DNA from: Paracoccus limosus | GTDB taxonomy: Bacteria > Pseudomonadota > Alphaproteobacteria > Rhodobacterales > Rhodobacteraceae | DNA length: 64,000 nt | Assembly (NCBI RefSeq): GCF_009711185.1 | Contig: NZ_WMIF01000001.1 | Location: forward strand, 124,001 to 188,000 | Reading direction: 5' to 3' | In this document: positions 34,201 through 42,751 of the stretch, piece after piece | How the letters are laid out: each line of letters starts with the position of its first letter | Numbering within the stretch: position 1 is the first letter of the stretch | Made by a program: the position numbers and the translations under genes | The notes under the pieces: generated by a model | Told to the model about the DNA's origin: nothing | Databases searched by the model: none | What the model saw: the letters and a program-made list of their open reading frames with translations, nothing else

Positions 34201-36814
34201 CGATGGCGACCAGCGCAAAACGCGCCTCCGCGTTCTCGGCCACGATCCCGTCCTGAAACAGCGGCTTGATGCCGGGCACCGGGGCTGCGGGCATCACGAG
34301 GCGGCTTTCGCTGCGCTCGACCGGGCGGCCGGCACCCTCGCGGATGTCCAGAACCACCTCGGCGTTGAACGGGCGCGGGCCCAGCTCATTGGCGGGGGGC
34401 AGGGTGATGCGGGCGCTGTAATTGCCCGCGGCATCGGTGGTGCCGGCGGGCAGGCTGTTAACGACCGGCGCGGTCGGGTCGTCCTCGGCGCCAAAGACAA
34501 AGCCGTCATAGCCCGCAAGGCTGCGCGTCGGCGCCAGCCGCAGCATCCCCTCGACCGGCAGGTTCGCCGCCGGCGCCCCAAAAAGCCAATGCGCGGCCAG
34601 CGTCAGATCCAGCCCGGCGCCGGCCTTGGCCGGGCCCTCGGGCAGCTTCGGGGTAAAGTCGATGCGCTCGGGCAGGAAATCCTCGACCAGCAGGCGCTGG
34701 GTGGCCAGCGCCGGGCCATCGGCCTCGGCCCGCAGTTCCAGCTTCCATGTGCCGCGGGGCGCATTGCCGGGGATCGCCCAGGACAGGGTCGCCCCACCGG
34801 CATTGGCCGGGGTCGGCGCCAGCCGCGCCGCCTCGACGCCATCGGGGCGCAGGATCACGGCGGTCAGCGGCAGGTTTTCCAGCGCCCGGGTTTCGGGATT
34901 GCGGGCCAGCAGGGTGGCGTTCACCGTCTCGCCGACGCGATAGGCGCCGCGATCGGTGGTCAGGAAGATGTCGATCGGCGGGGCAGGGGGCTGGCCCTCG
35001 ACGCCGCGATCGGACAGGTCGAATTCGGGATCGGTCAGCGACAGGAAGGCCATGTCGCGCGGCGCGCGGTCGGCGCCCTCGCCCTGCCAGTCGGTCACCG
35101 TCACCATGGCCGGCGCGGCGCCGTCCTTGCCAAGCGCGAGACCCGGCGCGAAATGCGCCACGCCCTGCGCATCGGTTGCGGCGCGGGCCAGCACTTCGTT
35201 CGAGCGGCTGACCAGCGCCACCTCGGCGCCCACCTTGGCCGAGGCATCGCGCAGGCTGCGCACTGCCACCGTCAGCCCGTCGCTGCCCGAATAGGTCGAG
35301 ATGCCGAAATCCGAGATGACGAACCATTGCGCCGCCAGCCCGTCATCCGAGGCGTTCTGCCCGCTGACGCCGGCCTCGACGATATAGATGCCGGGCTCCA
35401 GCGGGCCGGCCTTGGCCGGGATGGCAAGGCTGGTGGTCAGCTCCTGATTCTGGCTGTCGCGGCCCACGGGCTTGGCGACCTCGGCCGAGCCCTTCCAGAT
35501 TTCGCGCGCCATGCTGTCGCTGAAATAGCTGGCGCGCCAGCTGTCCAGGGGCGTCGCGAACATGTCCTCGGACATGGCGCGGATCAGGTTGCGGTCCGAG
35601 ATCTTCAGCAGCGTCAGGTCCACCCGGTCGGTGTTGACCGTGACCATCGACAGCCGCTGATCGCCCGAGGCGGGCAGCACATAGGCCCGGCCCGGAAAGC
35701 GCACCGAGGGCGCGCGGTCGCGGACATAGCCCCTGAGCGTCACATCGCGGGCCAGCAGCTCGCCATCGCCGGCGGGCAGGCCAGCGCGCAGGGTGATCTG
35801 CACGTTCTGGCCATGGCTGAGGCCGGCGACGCAGAGCCGGTTGCCCTCGGCCTCGACGGTCAGGTCGCCCTGCGGCAGGCGCAGGAAGGGGGCATAGTCG
35901 CGACCCTTGGCCAGATCGCGCGACATCACGGCGCAAAAGCGCGGCAGGCGGCCATCCGATTCGACCTGGTTTTCGGTGACGCGCAGCCCGTTGCGGGCCT
36001 GCGATTCCTCAAGCGCGGTGGCGATCTCGGCATCATTCGGCGCAAGTTTCGCGGCCAGCCGCAGCGCCGCCAGCGCGTCATTGCCACGGTTCAGCCGTTC
36101 ATCGGCCATGGCCAGCCAAGACAGCGCCTTGGCTGCCACGGCGTCATTGGCGGCGCGCAGATAGCCATTGGCCGCCATCGAGGCGATGGCCGAAGCGCTG
36201 TCGCTGTCATTGGCATCATTGGTGTAAAGCGTCAGCCGCGCGAAATTGGTCCAGTCCTCGGCGCGGTCCTCTTGCGCCACGGCCTGCGCCATCAGTCTGG
36301 CGGCCTGTGCCAGATCGCCGCGCGATTCGGCGGCACCAGCCTCGGCCAGCGAATCGGGCAGGGTCGGCGGGTTCATCGCCGCGAGGCCACGCGCCTGCGC
36401 GGTCGCGGCGCGCAGATCATCGGCCGACAGGAAGGCGGCTGCGGCCGCCGCGCGCCTGCTGGCCAGCGCCTGCGCATCGGCAGCGGTGTCTATCACCTGA
36501 CCAGCCAGCGCCCCGGCAAAGCCCGAGGCCGCCCCGGCATCGCCGCCCTTGGGGAAACAGGCGCGCGCGTTCTGGTTATAGGTCAGCGCCTGACAGCTGT
36601 TGTCGGCCAGACAGGCTTGCACGCAGGCTTGCAGCGTGGTGTCAAAGATCTTGCCGATGTCGCCACCCGGCAGGTCGGTGTCGGCCAGCAGATGCACGCG
36701 TCGCTCGGGCAGGGGCGAATCGGGCAGTGCCGATTGGGCATGTGCCGGCGCGATGGCCAGCGCCAGAGCCGTGCCCAGCACGGCCGGCATGATCCGGGAC
36801 AAAATTGCGGCCAT
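31295..36814 (-). CDS. Bacterial alpha-2-macroglobulin with PAN-like N-terminal domain
   Basis: A 1,839-residue secreted or lipid-anchored protease-trap protein, by far the largest gene here. After the signal peptide (VLGTALALAIAPAHA) comes a PAN/apple-like domain of about 50 residues (TLQACVQACLADNSCQALTY), then helical sequence, MG2-type beta domains (FLTTDRGAYRVGETVNATL) and the alpha-2-macroglobulin core (VLVRDPVVLTVTAPAFLAPGD). The thioester motif YPYGCTEQ is intact (Cys about residue 1394), so it can trap proteases covalently. The C-terminal receptor-like part ends in VSVTP. I start at ATG 36814 since GGGGAGAG lies just before it; ATG 36829 overlaps that site. The usual partner pbpC (penicillin-binding protein 1C) is not adjacent. 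Upstream is the divergently unrelated PQQ block. Confidence 0.92.
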   Translation of the reverse strand: MAAILSRIMPAVLGTALALAIAPAHAQSALPDSPLPERRVHLLADTDLPGGDIGKIFDTTLQACVQACLADNSCQALTYNQNARACFPKGGDAGAASGFAGALAGQVIDTAADAQALASRRAAAAAAFLSADDLRAATAQARGLAAMNPPTLPDSLAEAGAAESRGDLAQAARLMAQAVAQEDRAEDWTNFARLTLYTNDANDSDSASAIASMAANGYLRAANDAVAAKALSWLAMADERLNRGNDALAALRLAAKLAPNDAEIATALEESQARNGLRVTENQVESDGRLPRFCAVMSRDLAKGRDYAPFLRLPQGDLTVEAEGNRLCVAGLSHGQNVQITLRAGLPAGDGELLARDVTLRGYVRDRAPSVRFPGRAYVLPASGDQRLSMVTVNTDRVDLTLLKISDRNLIRAMSEDMFATPLDSWRASYFSDSMAREIWKGSAEVAKPVGRDSQNQELTTSLAIPAKAGPLEPGIYIVEAGVSGQNASDDGLAAQWFVISDFGISTYSGSDGLTVAVRSLRDASAKVGAEVALVSRSNEVLARAATDAQGVAHFAPGLALGKDGAAPAMVTVTDWQGEGADRAPRDMAFLSLTDPEFDLSDRGVEGQPPAPPIDIFLTTDRGAYRVGETVNATLLARNPETRALENLPLTAVILRPDGVEAARLAPTPANAGGATLSWAIPGNAPRGTWKLELRAEADGPALATQRLLVEDFLPERIDFTPKLPEGPAKAGAGLDLTLAAHWLFGAPAANLPVEGMLRLAPTRSLAGYDGFVFGAEDDPTAPVVNSLPAGTTDAAGNYSARITLPPANELGPRPFNAEVVLDIREGAGRPVERSESRLVMPAAPVPGIKPLFQDGIVAENAEARFALVAIGPDLKPVAAPLRWVLNRIDTDYQWYSLGGQWNWEAVTSRSRVAEGVAEPGQTPAEIAANVDWGQYELVVEPTSGQGGTASVQFYAGWGAVADAASPTPDRLQVTLDKPAYRSGDTAHVRVEAASDGVGLVSVLSNRVVSMQAVALKAGENRIDLPVTDDWGAGVYVTVSAIRPLGEAKADARTPVRALGLAHAAVDPGDRKLAASIEAPAEVRPRGMVPVKLKVEGAAAGETVQATIAAVDQGILNLTGFQPPNPSDHYFGQRRLGVGLRDLYGRLILSTGAPDGALREGGDAMQSNTEAPPPTEKLMSWFSGAVTLGADGTATVEVPVGDFNGELRLMAVVWSAKAVGQADASVLVRDPVVLTVTAPAFLAPGDQAEVGLRLTHASGPAGEMRLAVAQTGGDAPLTTRLPQDSVTLAEHGEARLQMPVSAGATEGLARLRLTLSTPDGSDLTKDITIPVALNEADVQRQDRLEIAPGQSMTLPPELTAGLVPGAALTASLGAYARLDVAGTLARLARYPYGCTEQLTSGAMPLLYLPELAALAGADAGDSREQVQKAITQILTRQGSNGGFGLWSADSGDLWLEAYVTDFLSRARVAGYQVPDTAFRQAIDNLRNRANYATEPQAATPDDNAALAYALAVLARERAATVGDLRYYADTAAAAFSTPMAAADLGAALASYGDQQRADSMFTQARNLLNLGAPEPQAFRADYGTRLRDGLALLALTAEARSEVVDQTTLTSQLADRIAKMQETGGTPSTQESVWTVLAAQALSHDVPPVTLNGVALTRPVAELPAEASLANTGNKPLEVTLTATGKPAQPEARAGGRGYTISRSYFGIDGKPLDPASLPQGTRIVVQIKITPQAEGGGRLLVSDPLPAGWEIDNPNLLRAGDIAALDWLDGQTQAEMTEFRANRFAAALTWTSAEPFSLAYIARAVTPGQFRQPSASVEDMYRPNYRAWTAGAAVSVTP

Positions 36815-36875
36815 CGTTGCTCTCCCCATGCGTGCGGGGCGACTTTGGCATTCGACGCGGCGGCAGGCAATGTGC

Positions 36876-37934
36876 CTATTCCCATTCCAGTTGCGAATAG
36901 GCGGTCGCGGCGTTGCGCGCGGTGGTGGCGTCGAAATCGGCCCAGCCCTCGGAATAGGGCTGCATCATCGCGGTGATGGCGGGAATGGCGCGCGACAGCG
37001 CCATGCCGCCCCGGATCGCGCGCTGCGTGGCATCGCGCAGCCCGGTCAGATAGGTCTGTTCGGGCGTGACGGCATCGGCCCAGATCTCGGTGACCGGACC
37101 ATGGCCGGGCACGATCAGGCTGGGCACGGGCTGGGGCGGGCCGGCCCGGGTCCAGTCGAGCCAGCCGTCCAGCCTGCCGTCCAGAGATGGTGTCAGCCCG
37201 CGAAAGACCAGATCGCCGGCAAAGAACACCCCGCTGCGGCTGTCCTGCACCGTCAGGTCGTTGTCGGTATGCGCCGAGGGCACCGGCACCAGTTGCAGCT
37301 GCGTCGGTCCCAGCGCGATGGTCGCCGGCGCCGCAACCAGCCGGTCGGGCGCCACGACGCGGGTGCCGGCAAAGGCGGGGCGCCCGATCTGCGCCGGGAT
37401 CGACACCATCCAGGCATCGGCGCGCCGGGCCAGCGCCTCGGGCAGGCGGGCATTGGCGGTGATGGTGGCGCCGGCCTCGGAAAACACCTCGGCGCCCAGA
37501 ATGTGATCGGGGTGCATGTGGGTCAGGATCAGATGGCTGATCGGGCGGTCAGTGACGCGACGGATGGCGGCATAAAGCGCCTCGCCCTCGGCCTGGCTGC
37601 CACCGGCGTCGATGACCGCCACCGTATCGCCGATGACAAAGGCCAGATTGGCGATGCGGCCGCGATTGCCGGGCGAGATCTGGTCCATCACGCCCTGATG
37701 GAAATAGACGTCATCGGCGATCTCGGTCACGTTCAGCGCCGGCAGGGCGCCGGTCGGCACGCAATGGCCCTCGCGGGCGCGCAGGTCGGGGTGGCGGGCG
37801 ATCCAGTCGCGGGCGATCGGCTCGGCCCGGGCCTCGCATCCGGCGGCATCGGGGGCGTCGCCCGCAGGCAGCAGACGTGGCGCGCAATCATCGGGCGCGG
37901 CGGCCAGACAGGCCGTCAGGATCAGGTGAAACAT
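36876..37934 (-). CDS. Quinoprotein relay-type zinc metallohydrolase (MBL fold, SoxH-like)
   Basis: A 352-residue periplasmic metallo-beta-lactamase-fold protein. It starts at 37934 with MFHLILTACLAAAPDDC as a short signal-like segment. Zinc motifs are LTHMHPDHILGAEVF, PSAHTDNDL, FFAGDLVF and PGHGPVTE. It belongs with the SoxH-like metallohydrolases that TIGRFAM places in a quinoprotein relay system next to PQQ dehydrogenase genes. The divergent pqqA gene and the SoxYZ-like carrier downstream of pqqE fit that placement. Its substrate is unknown. The shared motif CCTAAGACCT lies 54 bp upstream of its start. Confidence 0.85.
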   Translation of the reverse strand: MFHLILTACLAAAPDDCAPRLLPAGDAPDAAGCEARAEPIARDWIARHPDLRAREGHCVPTGALPALNVTEIADDVYFHQGVMDQISPGNRGRIANLAFVIGDTVAVIDAGGSQAEGEALYAAIRRVTDRPISHLILTHMHPDHILGAEVFSEAGATITANARLPEALARRADAWMVSIPAQIGRPAFAGTRVVAPDRLVAAPATIALGPTQLQLVPVPSAHTDNDLTVQDSRSGVFFAGDLVFRGLTPSLDGRLDGWLDWTRAGPPQPVPSLIVPGHGPVTEIWADAVTPEQTYLTGLRDATQRAIRGGMALSRAIPAITAMMQPYSEGWADFDATTARNAATAYSQLEWE

Positions 37935-37987
37935 CCCGGACCTCGTGGGCTGGCAGGCGATCCTAGCTTGGCTTCCGGGCGAAACCA

Positions 37988-37997
37988 CCTAAGACCT
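37988..37997. promoter_or_regulatory. Shared 10-bp motif upstream of pqqA and the metallohydrolase
   Basis: CCTAAGACCT. The same 10-mer occurs in opposite orientation upstream of the ABC importer gene (44562-44571), and a variant, CCTAAGATGG, upstream of the NarL-type regulator (44619-44628). Candidate binding site for that regulator. Confidence 0.55.
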
Positions 37998-38005
37998 TTT
38001 GGCGG

Positions 38006-38033
38006 TTGACTGGTCATGGCGTCGGCATACCAT
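38006..38033 (+). promoter_or_regulatory. Candidate sigma-70 promoter of pqqA
   Basis: TTGACT and TACCAT are separated by 16 bp, with the second box 48 bp upstream of the pqqA start and the regulatory motif just upstream of the first. Confidence 0.4.
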
Positions 38034-38081
38034 CGCAATCTGGCTGCATCCAGCGGCCCCATTGCAGAGGAGGAGATACGC

Positions 38082-38174
38082 ATGGCCTGGACAAAACCCG
38101 CGCTGAAGGAAATTGCCTGCGGCATGGAGATCAACATGTATGCCCCGGCTGACGACGAGCCGGTGCTGTTCTGA
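38082..38174 (+). CDS. pqqA: PQQ precursor peptide
   Basis: A 30-residue peptide, MAWTKPALKEIACGMEINMY followed by APADDEPVLF. It supplies the Glu (E16) and Tyr (Y20) that are cross-linked to make pyrroloquinoline quinone; the spacing E-x3-Y is exact. The ATG at 38082 follows GAGGAGGAGATACGC. Usual PqqA peptides are 22-30 residues. First gene of pqqABCDE; pqqB begins 65 bp later. Confidence 0.95.
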   Translation: MAWTKPALKEIACGMEINMYAPADDEPVLF

Positions 38175-38239
38175 TCCGTCGAACGGCATGATGCGAACCG
38201 GCCGGCGCTGAGGTGCTGGCCGGTTTGCAGCAGCGCAAG

Positions 38240-39130
38240 ATGCGTATCGTCATTCTGGGCACTGGTGCAGGCGGAGGACTGCCGCAATGGAATTGCGGAT
38301 GTCCGAACTGCGGGCGCGCGCGCGACGGGCTGATCCCGGCGATGAGCCAGAGCGGGATCGCAGTGTCCGCCAATGGCCGCGACTGGGCGCTGATCAACGC
38401 CTCGCCCGATCTGCGCGGCCAGTTGCAGGCGACGCCGGCGCTGGCGCCGCAGGCGCTGCGCGGCACGCCGATCCGTTCGGTTCTGGTCAGCAATGGCGAC
38501 ATCGACCATGTCGCCGGGCTTCTGACGCTGCGCGAGGGGCAGGGGTTCGACCTGTTCGCCACAAAGGCGATCCATGCCGTGCTGGCGGAAAACCCGATGC
38601 TTTCGGCGCTGGACGCGCGGCTGGTGCGCCGGGCCGAGGTGGCGCTGGATCAGCCCTTTGAGCTGGCGCCGGGCCTGACCGCCTGCCTGTTCGCGGTGCC
38701 GGGCAAGGTGCCGCTGTATCTGGAGGGCGAGACGGTCGAAACCGGGCTGATCGGTGAGCAGACCGTCGGCGTCGAGCTGACGGCGAACGGTCGCCGCGCC
38801 TGTTACGTGCCCGGCTGCGCCGAGGTGCCGGACTGGCTGAAACAGCGGCTTGCGGGCTGTGACGCGCTGCTGTTTGACGGCACACTGTGGACCGATGACG
38901 AGATGATCCGCGCCGGGCTGGGCGCCAAGACCGGCCGGAGGATGGGCCATGTGCCGGTCTCGGGCGCCGATGGCAGCATGGCGGCGCTGGCCGGGCTGGC
39001 GCTGGGGCAGCGCATTTTCGTGCATTTGAACAATTCGAACCCGCTGGTCGATCCCGGCAGTCCCGAACGCGCGCTGGCGCGGGCCGAGGGCTGGCAGGTC
39101 GGGCATGACGGACTGGAGATCACGCCATGA
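38240..39130 (+). CDS. pqqB: PQQ biosynthesis protein B
   Basis: A 296-residue MBL-fold protein of PQQ synthesis, thought to act as hydroxylase on the Glu-Tyr intermediate. Begins LGTGAGGGLPQWNCGCPNC (residues 6-24), including the CxCxxC zinc site. The usual HxHxDH loop is the family variant NGDIDHVAG. Start at ATG 38240; overlaps pqqC by 4 bp (ATGA). Confidence 0.95.
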   Translation: MRIVILGTGAGGGLPQWNCGCPNCGRARDGLIPAMSQSGIAVSANGRDWALINASPDLRGQLQATPALAPQALRGTPIRSVLVSNGDIDHVAGLLTLREGQGFDLFATKAIHAVLAENPMLSALDARLVRRAEVALDQPFELAPGLTACLFAVPGKVPLYLEGETVETGLIGEQTVGVELTANGRRACYVPGCAEVPDWLKQRLAGCDALLFDGTLWTDDEMIRAGLGAKTGRRMGHVPVSGADGSMAALAGLALGQRIFVHLNNSNPLVDPGSPERALARAEGWQVGHDGLEITP

Positions 39131-39912
39131 CCACCCCGGCCCCCGCGCCCCGCGCCCCGCAATCGCGCGCCGAGTTCCACGAGCGGCTGCGGCGCATCGG
39201 CGCCGAGCGCTATCACGATCTGCATCCCTTTCATAAGCGCCTGCATGGCGGCGGCTGCACCCCCGACGAGGTGCGCGCCTGGGTGGTGAACCGCTGGCAA
39301 TACCAGTCGCGCATCCCGATGAAGGACGCGGCCTTCATGTCACGGCTGGACGATCCGCAACTGCGCCGCATCTGGCGCAGCCGGATCGAGGATCACGATG
39401 GCGGCGTCGACGAAGGCGGCGGCATCCGGCGCTGGCTGGCGCTGGCCCGCGCGGTGGGGCTGGACCCCGATTATGTCGCAAGCGGCGTGGGGGTGATGCC
39501 GGCGACGCGCTTTGCCGTCGATGCCTATGTCCGCTTCGTGCGCGACATGCCCTTGCTGGATGCGGTGGCCGCCAGTCTGACCGAGATGTTTGCCCCCCGC
39601 ATCCATGCCGAGCGCATCGAGGGCCTGCTGAAGCACTATGATTTCGCCGATGACGCCAGCCTTGCCTATTTCCGCAACCGCCTGACCGAGGCGCGCAAGG
39701 ATGTCGAATTCGGCCTGACCTATGTGCTGGACCATGCCGATACGCTGGAGAAACAGGATGCGGCGGCGGCGGCGCTGAGCTTCAAGACCGATGTGCTGTG
39801 GGCGCAGCTCGATGCGCTGTGGCACGGCTATGTCGAGGGCAGGATCCCCCCCGGCGCCTGGCAACCCGGTCAGGGGTTGCTGGCCGCTTCGGCAGCAAGC
39901 GAGGTCGCATGA
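39127..39912 (+). CDS. pqqC: Pyrroloquinoline-quinone synthase
   Basis: A 261-residue helical oxidase for the last step, an eight-electron ring closure and oxidation without metal cofactor. Family blocks are YHDLHPFHKRLHGG, VRAWVVNRWQYQ, IPMKDAAFMSR, GLLKHYDF and YFRNRLTEARKDVEFGL. Overlaps pqqB and pqqD by 4 bp each. Confidence 0.96.
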   Translation: MTTPAPAPRAPQSRAEFHERLRRIGAERYHDLHPFHKRLHGGGCTPDEVRAWVVNRWQYQSRIPMKDAAFMSRLDDPQLRRIWRSRIEDHDGGVDEGGGIRRWLALARAVGLDPDYVASGVGVMPATRFAVDAYVRFVRDMPLLDAVAASLTEMFAPRIHAERIEGLLKHYDFADDASLAYFRNRLTEARKDVEFGLTYVLDHADTLEKQDAAAAALSFKTDVLWAQLDALWHGYVEGRIPPGAWQPGQGLLAASAASEVA

Positions 39913-40256
39913 GCAGGCCGCGCATCAGCAATGCCGCCGTGCCCTACCTGCCGCGGGGCGTGCGTCTGCATGACGACCGGGTGCGGGGCATCCGTGTGCT
40001 GCTGGCGCCCGAACGTGCCATGCAGCTGGACCCGGTGGGCGATGCCATCCTGTCGGAACTGAACGGCAAACGCTCGCTGGCCGAGGTGATTTTGGTGCTT
40101 TGCAACCGCTATGCCGCCCCCGCCGAGCAGATCGAAAGCGACGTGCGCGAGTTCATCACCGGGCTGGTCGACCGGCGCATGGTCTTTCTGGCCGAAGAAG
40201 GTGGCGCCGGGATCGCGGCGGATGCCGCAAAGGCGGAGGTCGCCCATGCCGGATGA
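39909..40256 (+). CDS. pqqD: PQQ peptide chaperone
   Basis: A 115-residue peptide-binding protein that presents PqqA to PqqE. The RiPP-recognition fold pattern is visible (PERAMQLDPVGDAILSELNG, residues 37-56). Start at 39909 by the ATGA overlap with pqqC; the longer frame lies inside pqqC. It has a C-terminal tail of about 20 residues beyond the common PqqD length, and overlaps pqqE by 11 bp. Confidence 0.93.
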   Translation: MSRPRISNAAVPYLPRGVRLHDDRVRGIRVLLAPERAMQLDPVGDAILSELNGKRSLAEVILVLCNRYAAPAEQIESDVREFITGLVDRRMVFLAEEGGAGIAADAAKAEVAHAG

Positions 40257-41379
40257 TGGTCCCCGCGATATTCTGGGCAATCCGGTGTTGGTCGCGCCGC
40301 CGATGGCGATGCTGGCCGAGCTGACGCATCGCTGCCCGCTGGCCTGCCCTTATTGTTCCAACCCGGTCGAACTGGCGCGGGTGCAGACCGAGCTTTCGGC
40401 GGCGGAATGGGCCGATATCTTTGCGCAGGCGGCCGCGATGGGCGTCTTGCAGGTGCATCTGTCGGGGGGCGAGCCGGCCTCGCGCCGCGACCTGACCCAG
40501 ATCGCCACCTCGGCCCGCGACGCCGGGCTTTATGTCAACCTGATCACCTCCGGCATCGGTCTGACCGAGACGCGGCTGCGCGAACTGGACGGGGTCGTCG
40601 ATCACGTCCAGCTGTCGCTGCAGGGCATCGACGCGGAAATGGCCGACTGGATCAGCGGCTATGGCGGCAGTTTCAGCCGCAAGATGCAGGCGGTGGAATG
40701 GATCCGCGCCATCGGCTTTCCGCTGACGCTGAACGCGGTGGTGCATCGCCAGAACCTTGATCGCCTGCCCGAGATGATCGATCTGGCCGAGCGGCTGGGT
40801 TGCCGCCGCATCGAGGTGGCGACCGTGCAGTTCCACGGCTGGGCCGATCTGAACCGCCGTCCGCTGATGCCGACGCAGGCGCAGGCCATACGCGCGCGTG
40901 AGGTGGTGCTGGCCGCGCGCGAACGTCTGCGCGGGCGCATGGTCATCGACTATGTGCCGGCCGACCACCACGCCGCGCATCCCAAAAGCTGCATGGGCGG
41001 CTGGGGCTCGACCGGGCTGAATATCGCGCCGGACGGGGTGGTGTTGCCCTGCCATGCCGCGCAGACCATCCAGTCGCTGCGCTTTGACAATGCGCGCGAA
41101 CGGCCGCTGGCCGAAATCTGGCGCGACAGCACCGCCTTCAACGCGTTTCGCGGCACCGCATGGCTGCCCGAGCCCTGCCAGTCCTGCGACCGCCGCGAGC
41201 TGGATTTCGGCGGCTGCCGCTGTCAGGCCATGGCGGTCGCGGGCGATGCGATGGTCACCGATCCGGTCTGCACCCGCTCACCCCTGAACGCCCGGCTGCG
41301 CGCCGAGGCCGAGGCCGATGCCGCCAGCGACGACACCGCGCTGGTCTATCGGCGCATGTCGAGGGAGCTACGATCATGA
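40246..41379 (+). CDS. pqqE: PqqA peptide cyclase (radical SAM)
   Basis: A 377-residue radical-SAM SPASM enzyme that makes the C-C bond between Glu and Tyr of PqqA. The radical-SAM cluster is RCPLACPYCSNP (C30, C34, C37). SPASM cluster ligands are in LPCHAAQ, and in ACQSCDRRELDFGGCRCQA-type sequence near the end (PCQSCDRRELDFGGCRC). The start at 40246 gives an 11-bp overlap with pqqD. Overlaps the SoxYZ-like gene by 4 bp. Confidence 0.95.
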   Translation: MPDDGPRDILGNPVLVAPPMAMLAELTHRCPLACPYCSNPVELARVQTELSAAEWADIFAQAAAMGVLQVHLSGGEPASRRDLTQIATSARDAGLYVNLITSGIGLTETRLRELDGVVDHVQLSLQGIDAEMADWISGYGGSFSRKMQAVEWIRAIGFPLTLNAVVHRQNLDRLPEMIDLAERLGCRRIEVATVQFHGWADLNRRPLMPTQAQAIRAREVVLAARERLRGRMVIDYVPADHHAAHPKSCMGGWGSTGLNIAPDGVVLPCHAAQTIQSLRFDNARERPLAEIWRDSTAFNAFRGTAWLPEPCQSCDRRELDFGGCRCQAMAVAGDAMVTDPVCTRSPLNARLRAEAEADAASDDTALVYRRMSRELRS

Positions 41380-42152
41380 CCCGGTTGGCGCTGATCCTGA
41401 TGCTGCTTGCGGCGCCGGCGCTGGCGCAGGACGGCGCGGCGGTGGACAATCCGCTGCAACCCTCGGCGCTGTGGGATGACATGCGGCTGGCGGTGATCGG
41501 CACCGAGTCCGAGCCGCCGGTCGATCCCGCGATCCTGAACCTTGATGCGCCCAAACGCGCCGACAATCCGGCGCTGGTGCCGGTGCATCTGACCCAGCCG
41601 CCGGGCGCGCCGGCGATCACCGGGCTGGTGCTGGTGGTGGATGGCAACCCGGCGCCGGTCGCGGCCGAGTTCACCTTTGGCCCGGCGCTGATGCCTCTGG
41701 ATTTCGAAGTGCGCGTGCGTGTGGACAGCTATTCCGACCTGCGCGCCATCGCGACGCTGGCCGATGGGCGCAAGGTGATGGCCGGGCGCTATGTGAAAGC
41801 CTCGGGCGGCTGCGCGGCGCCTGCCGGCAAAAGTCTGGACGAGGTCCGCGCCGGCATGGGCCAGATGAAGCTGCGCCAGACCGAAGAGGCCGGGCGCCAG
41901 ATCGGCACGCTGATGATCCGGCATCCGAATTTCTCGGGTCTGCAACGCGATCAGGTGACGCTGATGACGATCCCGGCGGAATTCATCCAGTCGCTGGCGG
42001 TGAAGCAGGACGGGGCCGAGCTGTTCACCATGAGCGCCGGGATCTCGATTTCCGAGGATCCGGTGTTCCGCTTTGCCCATGCGCCGGGGCAGGGGCCGAT
42101 CAGCGTCCATGCCGAGGATACCGAGGGCCGGGTCTGGGACCAGTCCTTCTAG
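41376..42152 (+). CDS. Quinoprotein-associated SoxYZ-like carrier protein
   Basis: A 258-residue periplasmic protein with signal peptide (LALILMLLAAPALA). A SoxY-like half (LPLT-type repeats around VLVVDGNPAPVAAEFTFGP) is fused to a SoxZ-like half (IRHPNFSGLQRDQ; ISISEDPVFRFAHAP). A Cys in ASGGCAAPAGK marks the junction region. This matches the SoxYZ-like carriers that accompany PQQ dehydrogenases. In Sox systems the SoxY Cys carries sulfur; what the Cys does here is unknown. The ATGA overlap with pqqE shows cotranslation with the PQQ operon. Confidence 0.87.
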   Translation: MTRLALILMLLAAPALAQDGAAVDNPLQPSALWDDMRLAVIGTESEPPVDPAILNLDAPKRADNPALVPVHLTQPPGAPAITGLVLVVDGNPAPVAAEFTFGPALMPLDFEVRVRVDSYSDLRAIATLADGRKVMAGRYVKASGGCAAPAGKSLDEVRAGMGQMKLRQTEEAGRQIGTLMIRHPNFSGLQRDQVTLMTIPAEFIQSLAVKQDGAELFTMSAGISISEDPVFRFAHAPGQGPISVHAEDTEGRVWDQSF

Positions 42153-42751
42153 GGGGACTCGTGCGGGGGCGACAGCCGCGCCGGCTGGCCCGCCAGCACT
42201 TGCAGCCGGCAGTCCAGCGCCAGCGCCTCGTCCCGGGCATGGGTGACCAGCACCAGCCCGGCGCCGCTGCCCGCCAGCAGCCGGCCGGTCAGCGCCACCA
42301 TCCGCGCCGCCGTCTCGGGGTCGAGCGAGGCAAAGGGTTCGTCCATCAGCAACAGATCGGGACGCGCGGCAAAGGCGCGGGCCAGCGCCAGCCGCCGTTG
42401 CTGGCCCAGCGACAGCTGGCGCGGGAAATGCGCCTCGCGCCCGGCCAGCCCGACCTCGGCCAGCCAGTCGCGGGCGCGGGCGGGATCGCAGCCGGTCGGG
42501 ATGGTGATATTGGCCAGAGCATCGCGCCATGGCAGCAGCACGGGTTCCTGAAACACCAGCGCCAGCCGTTCGGCCCCCTCGCGTCGGCCCGCGAAATCGC
42601 CGTCAAGCCCGGCAAGAATGCGCAGCAGCGTGGACTTGCCGATGCCCGAGGGGCCAAGGATCGCCAGCCGCTCGCCGCGCGTGACCGACAGTGACAGCGG
42701 CCCCAGCACCTGCCGGCCGGCATAGGATTTCCCCTCCAGTTCAAGCCGCAT
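42149..42751 (-). CDS. ABC importer ATPase, NitT/TauT type
   Basis: A 200-residue ATPase with Walker A GPSGIGKST (33-41), signature LSLGQQRR (variant of LSGGQ), and Walker B LLLMDEPFASLD. Partner of the permease (11-bp overlap) and binding protein that follow in the minus-strand operon. The 3' end overlaps the SoxYZ-like gene by 4 bp. Substrate unknown; the place among quinoprotein genes suggests a cofactor or small substrate tied to that system. Confidence 0.88.
   Translation of the reverse strand: MRLELEGKSYAGRQVLGPLSLSVTRGERLAILGPSGIGKSTLLRILAGLDGDFAGRREGAERLALVFQEPVLLPWRDALANITIPTGCDPARARDWLAEVGLAGREAHFPRQLSLGQQRRLALARAFAARPDLLLMDEPFASLDPETAARMVALTGRLLAGSGAGLVLVTHARDEALALDCRLQVLAGQPARLSPPHESP

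Noticed and set aside
32534..36976. Very long open frame on the plus strand opposite the alpha-2-macroglobulin gene
   Set aside because: It is rich in Gln, Arg, His and Gly with no domain pattern, as expected for an antisense frame in GC-rich DNA; the minus-strand protein has clear family motifs.
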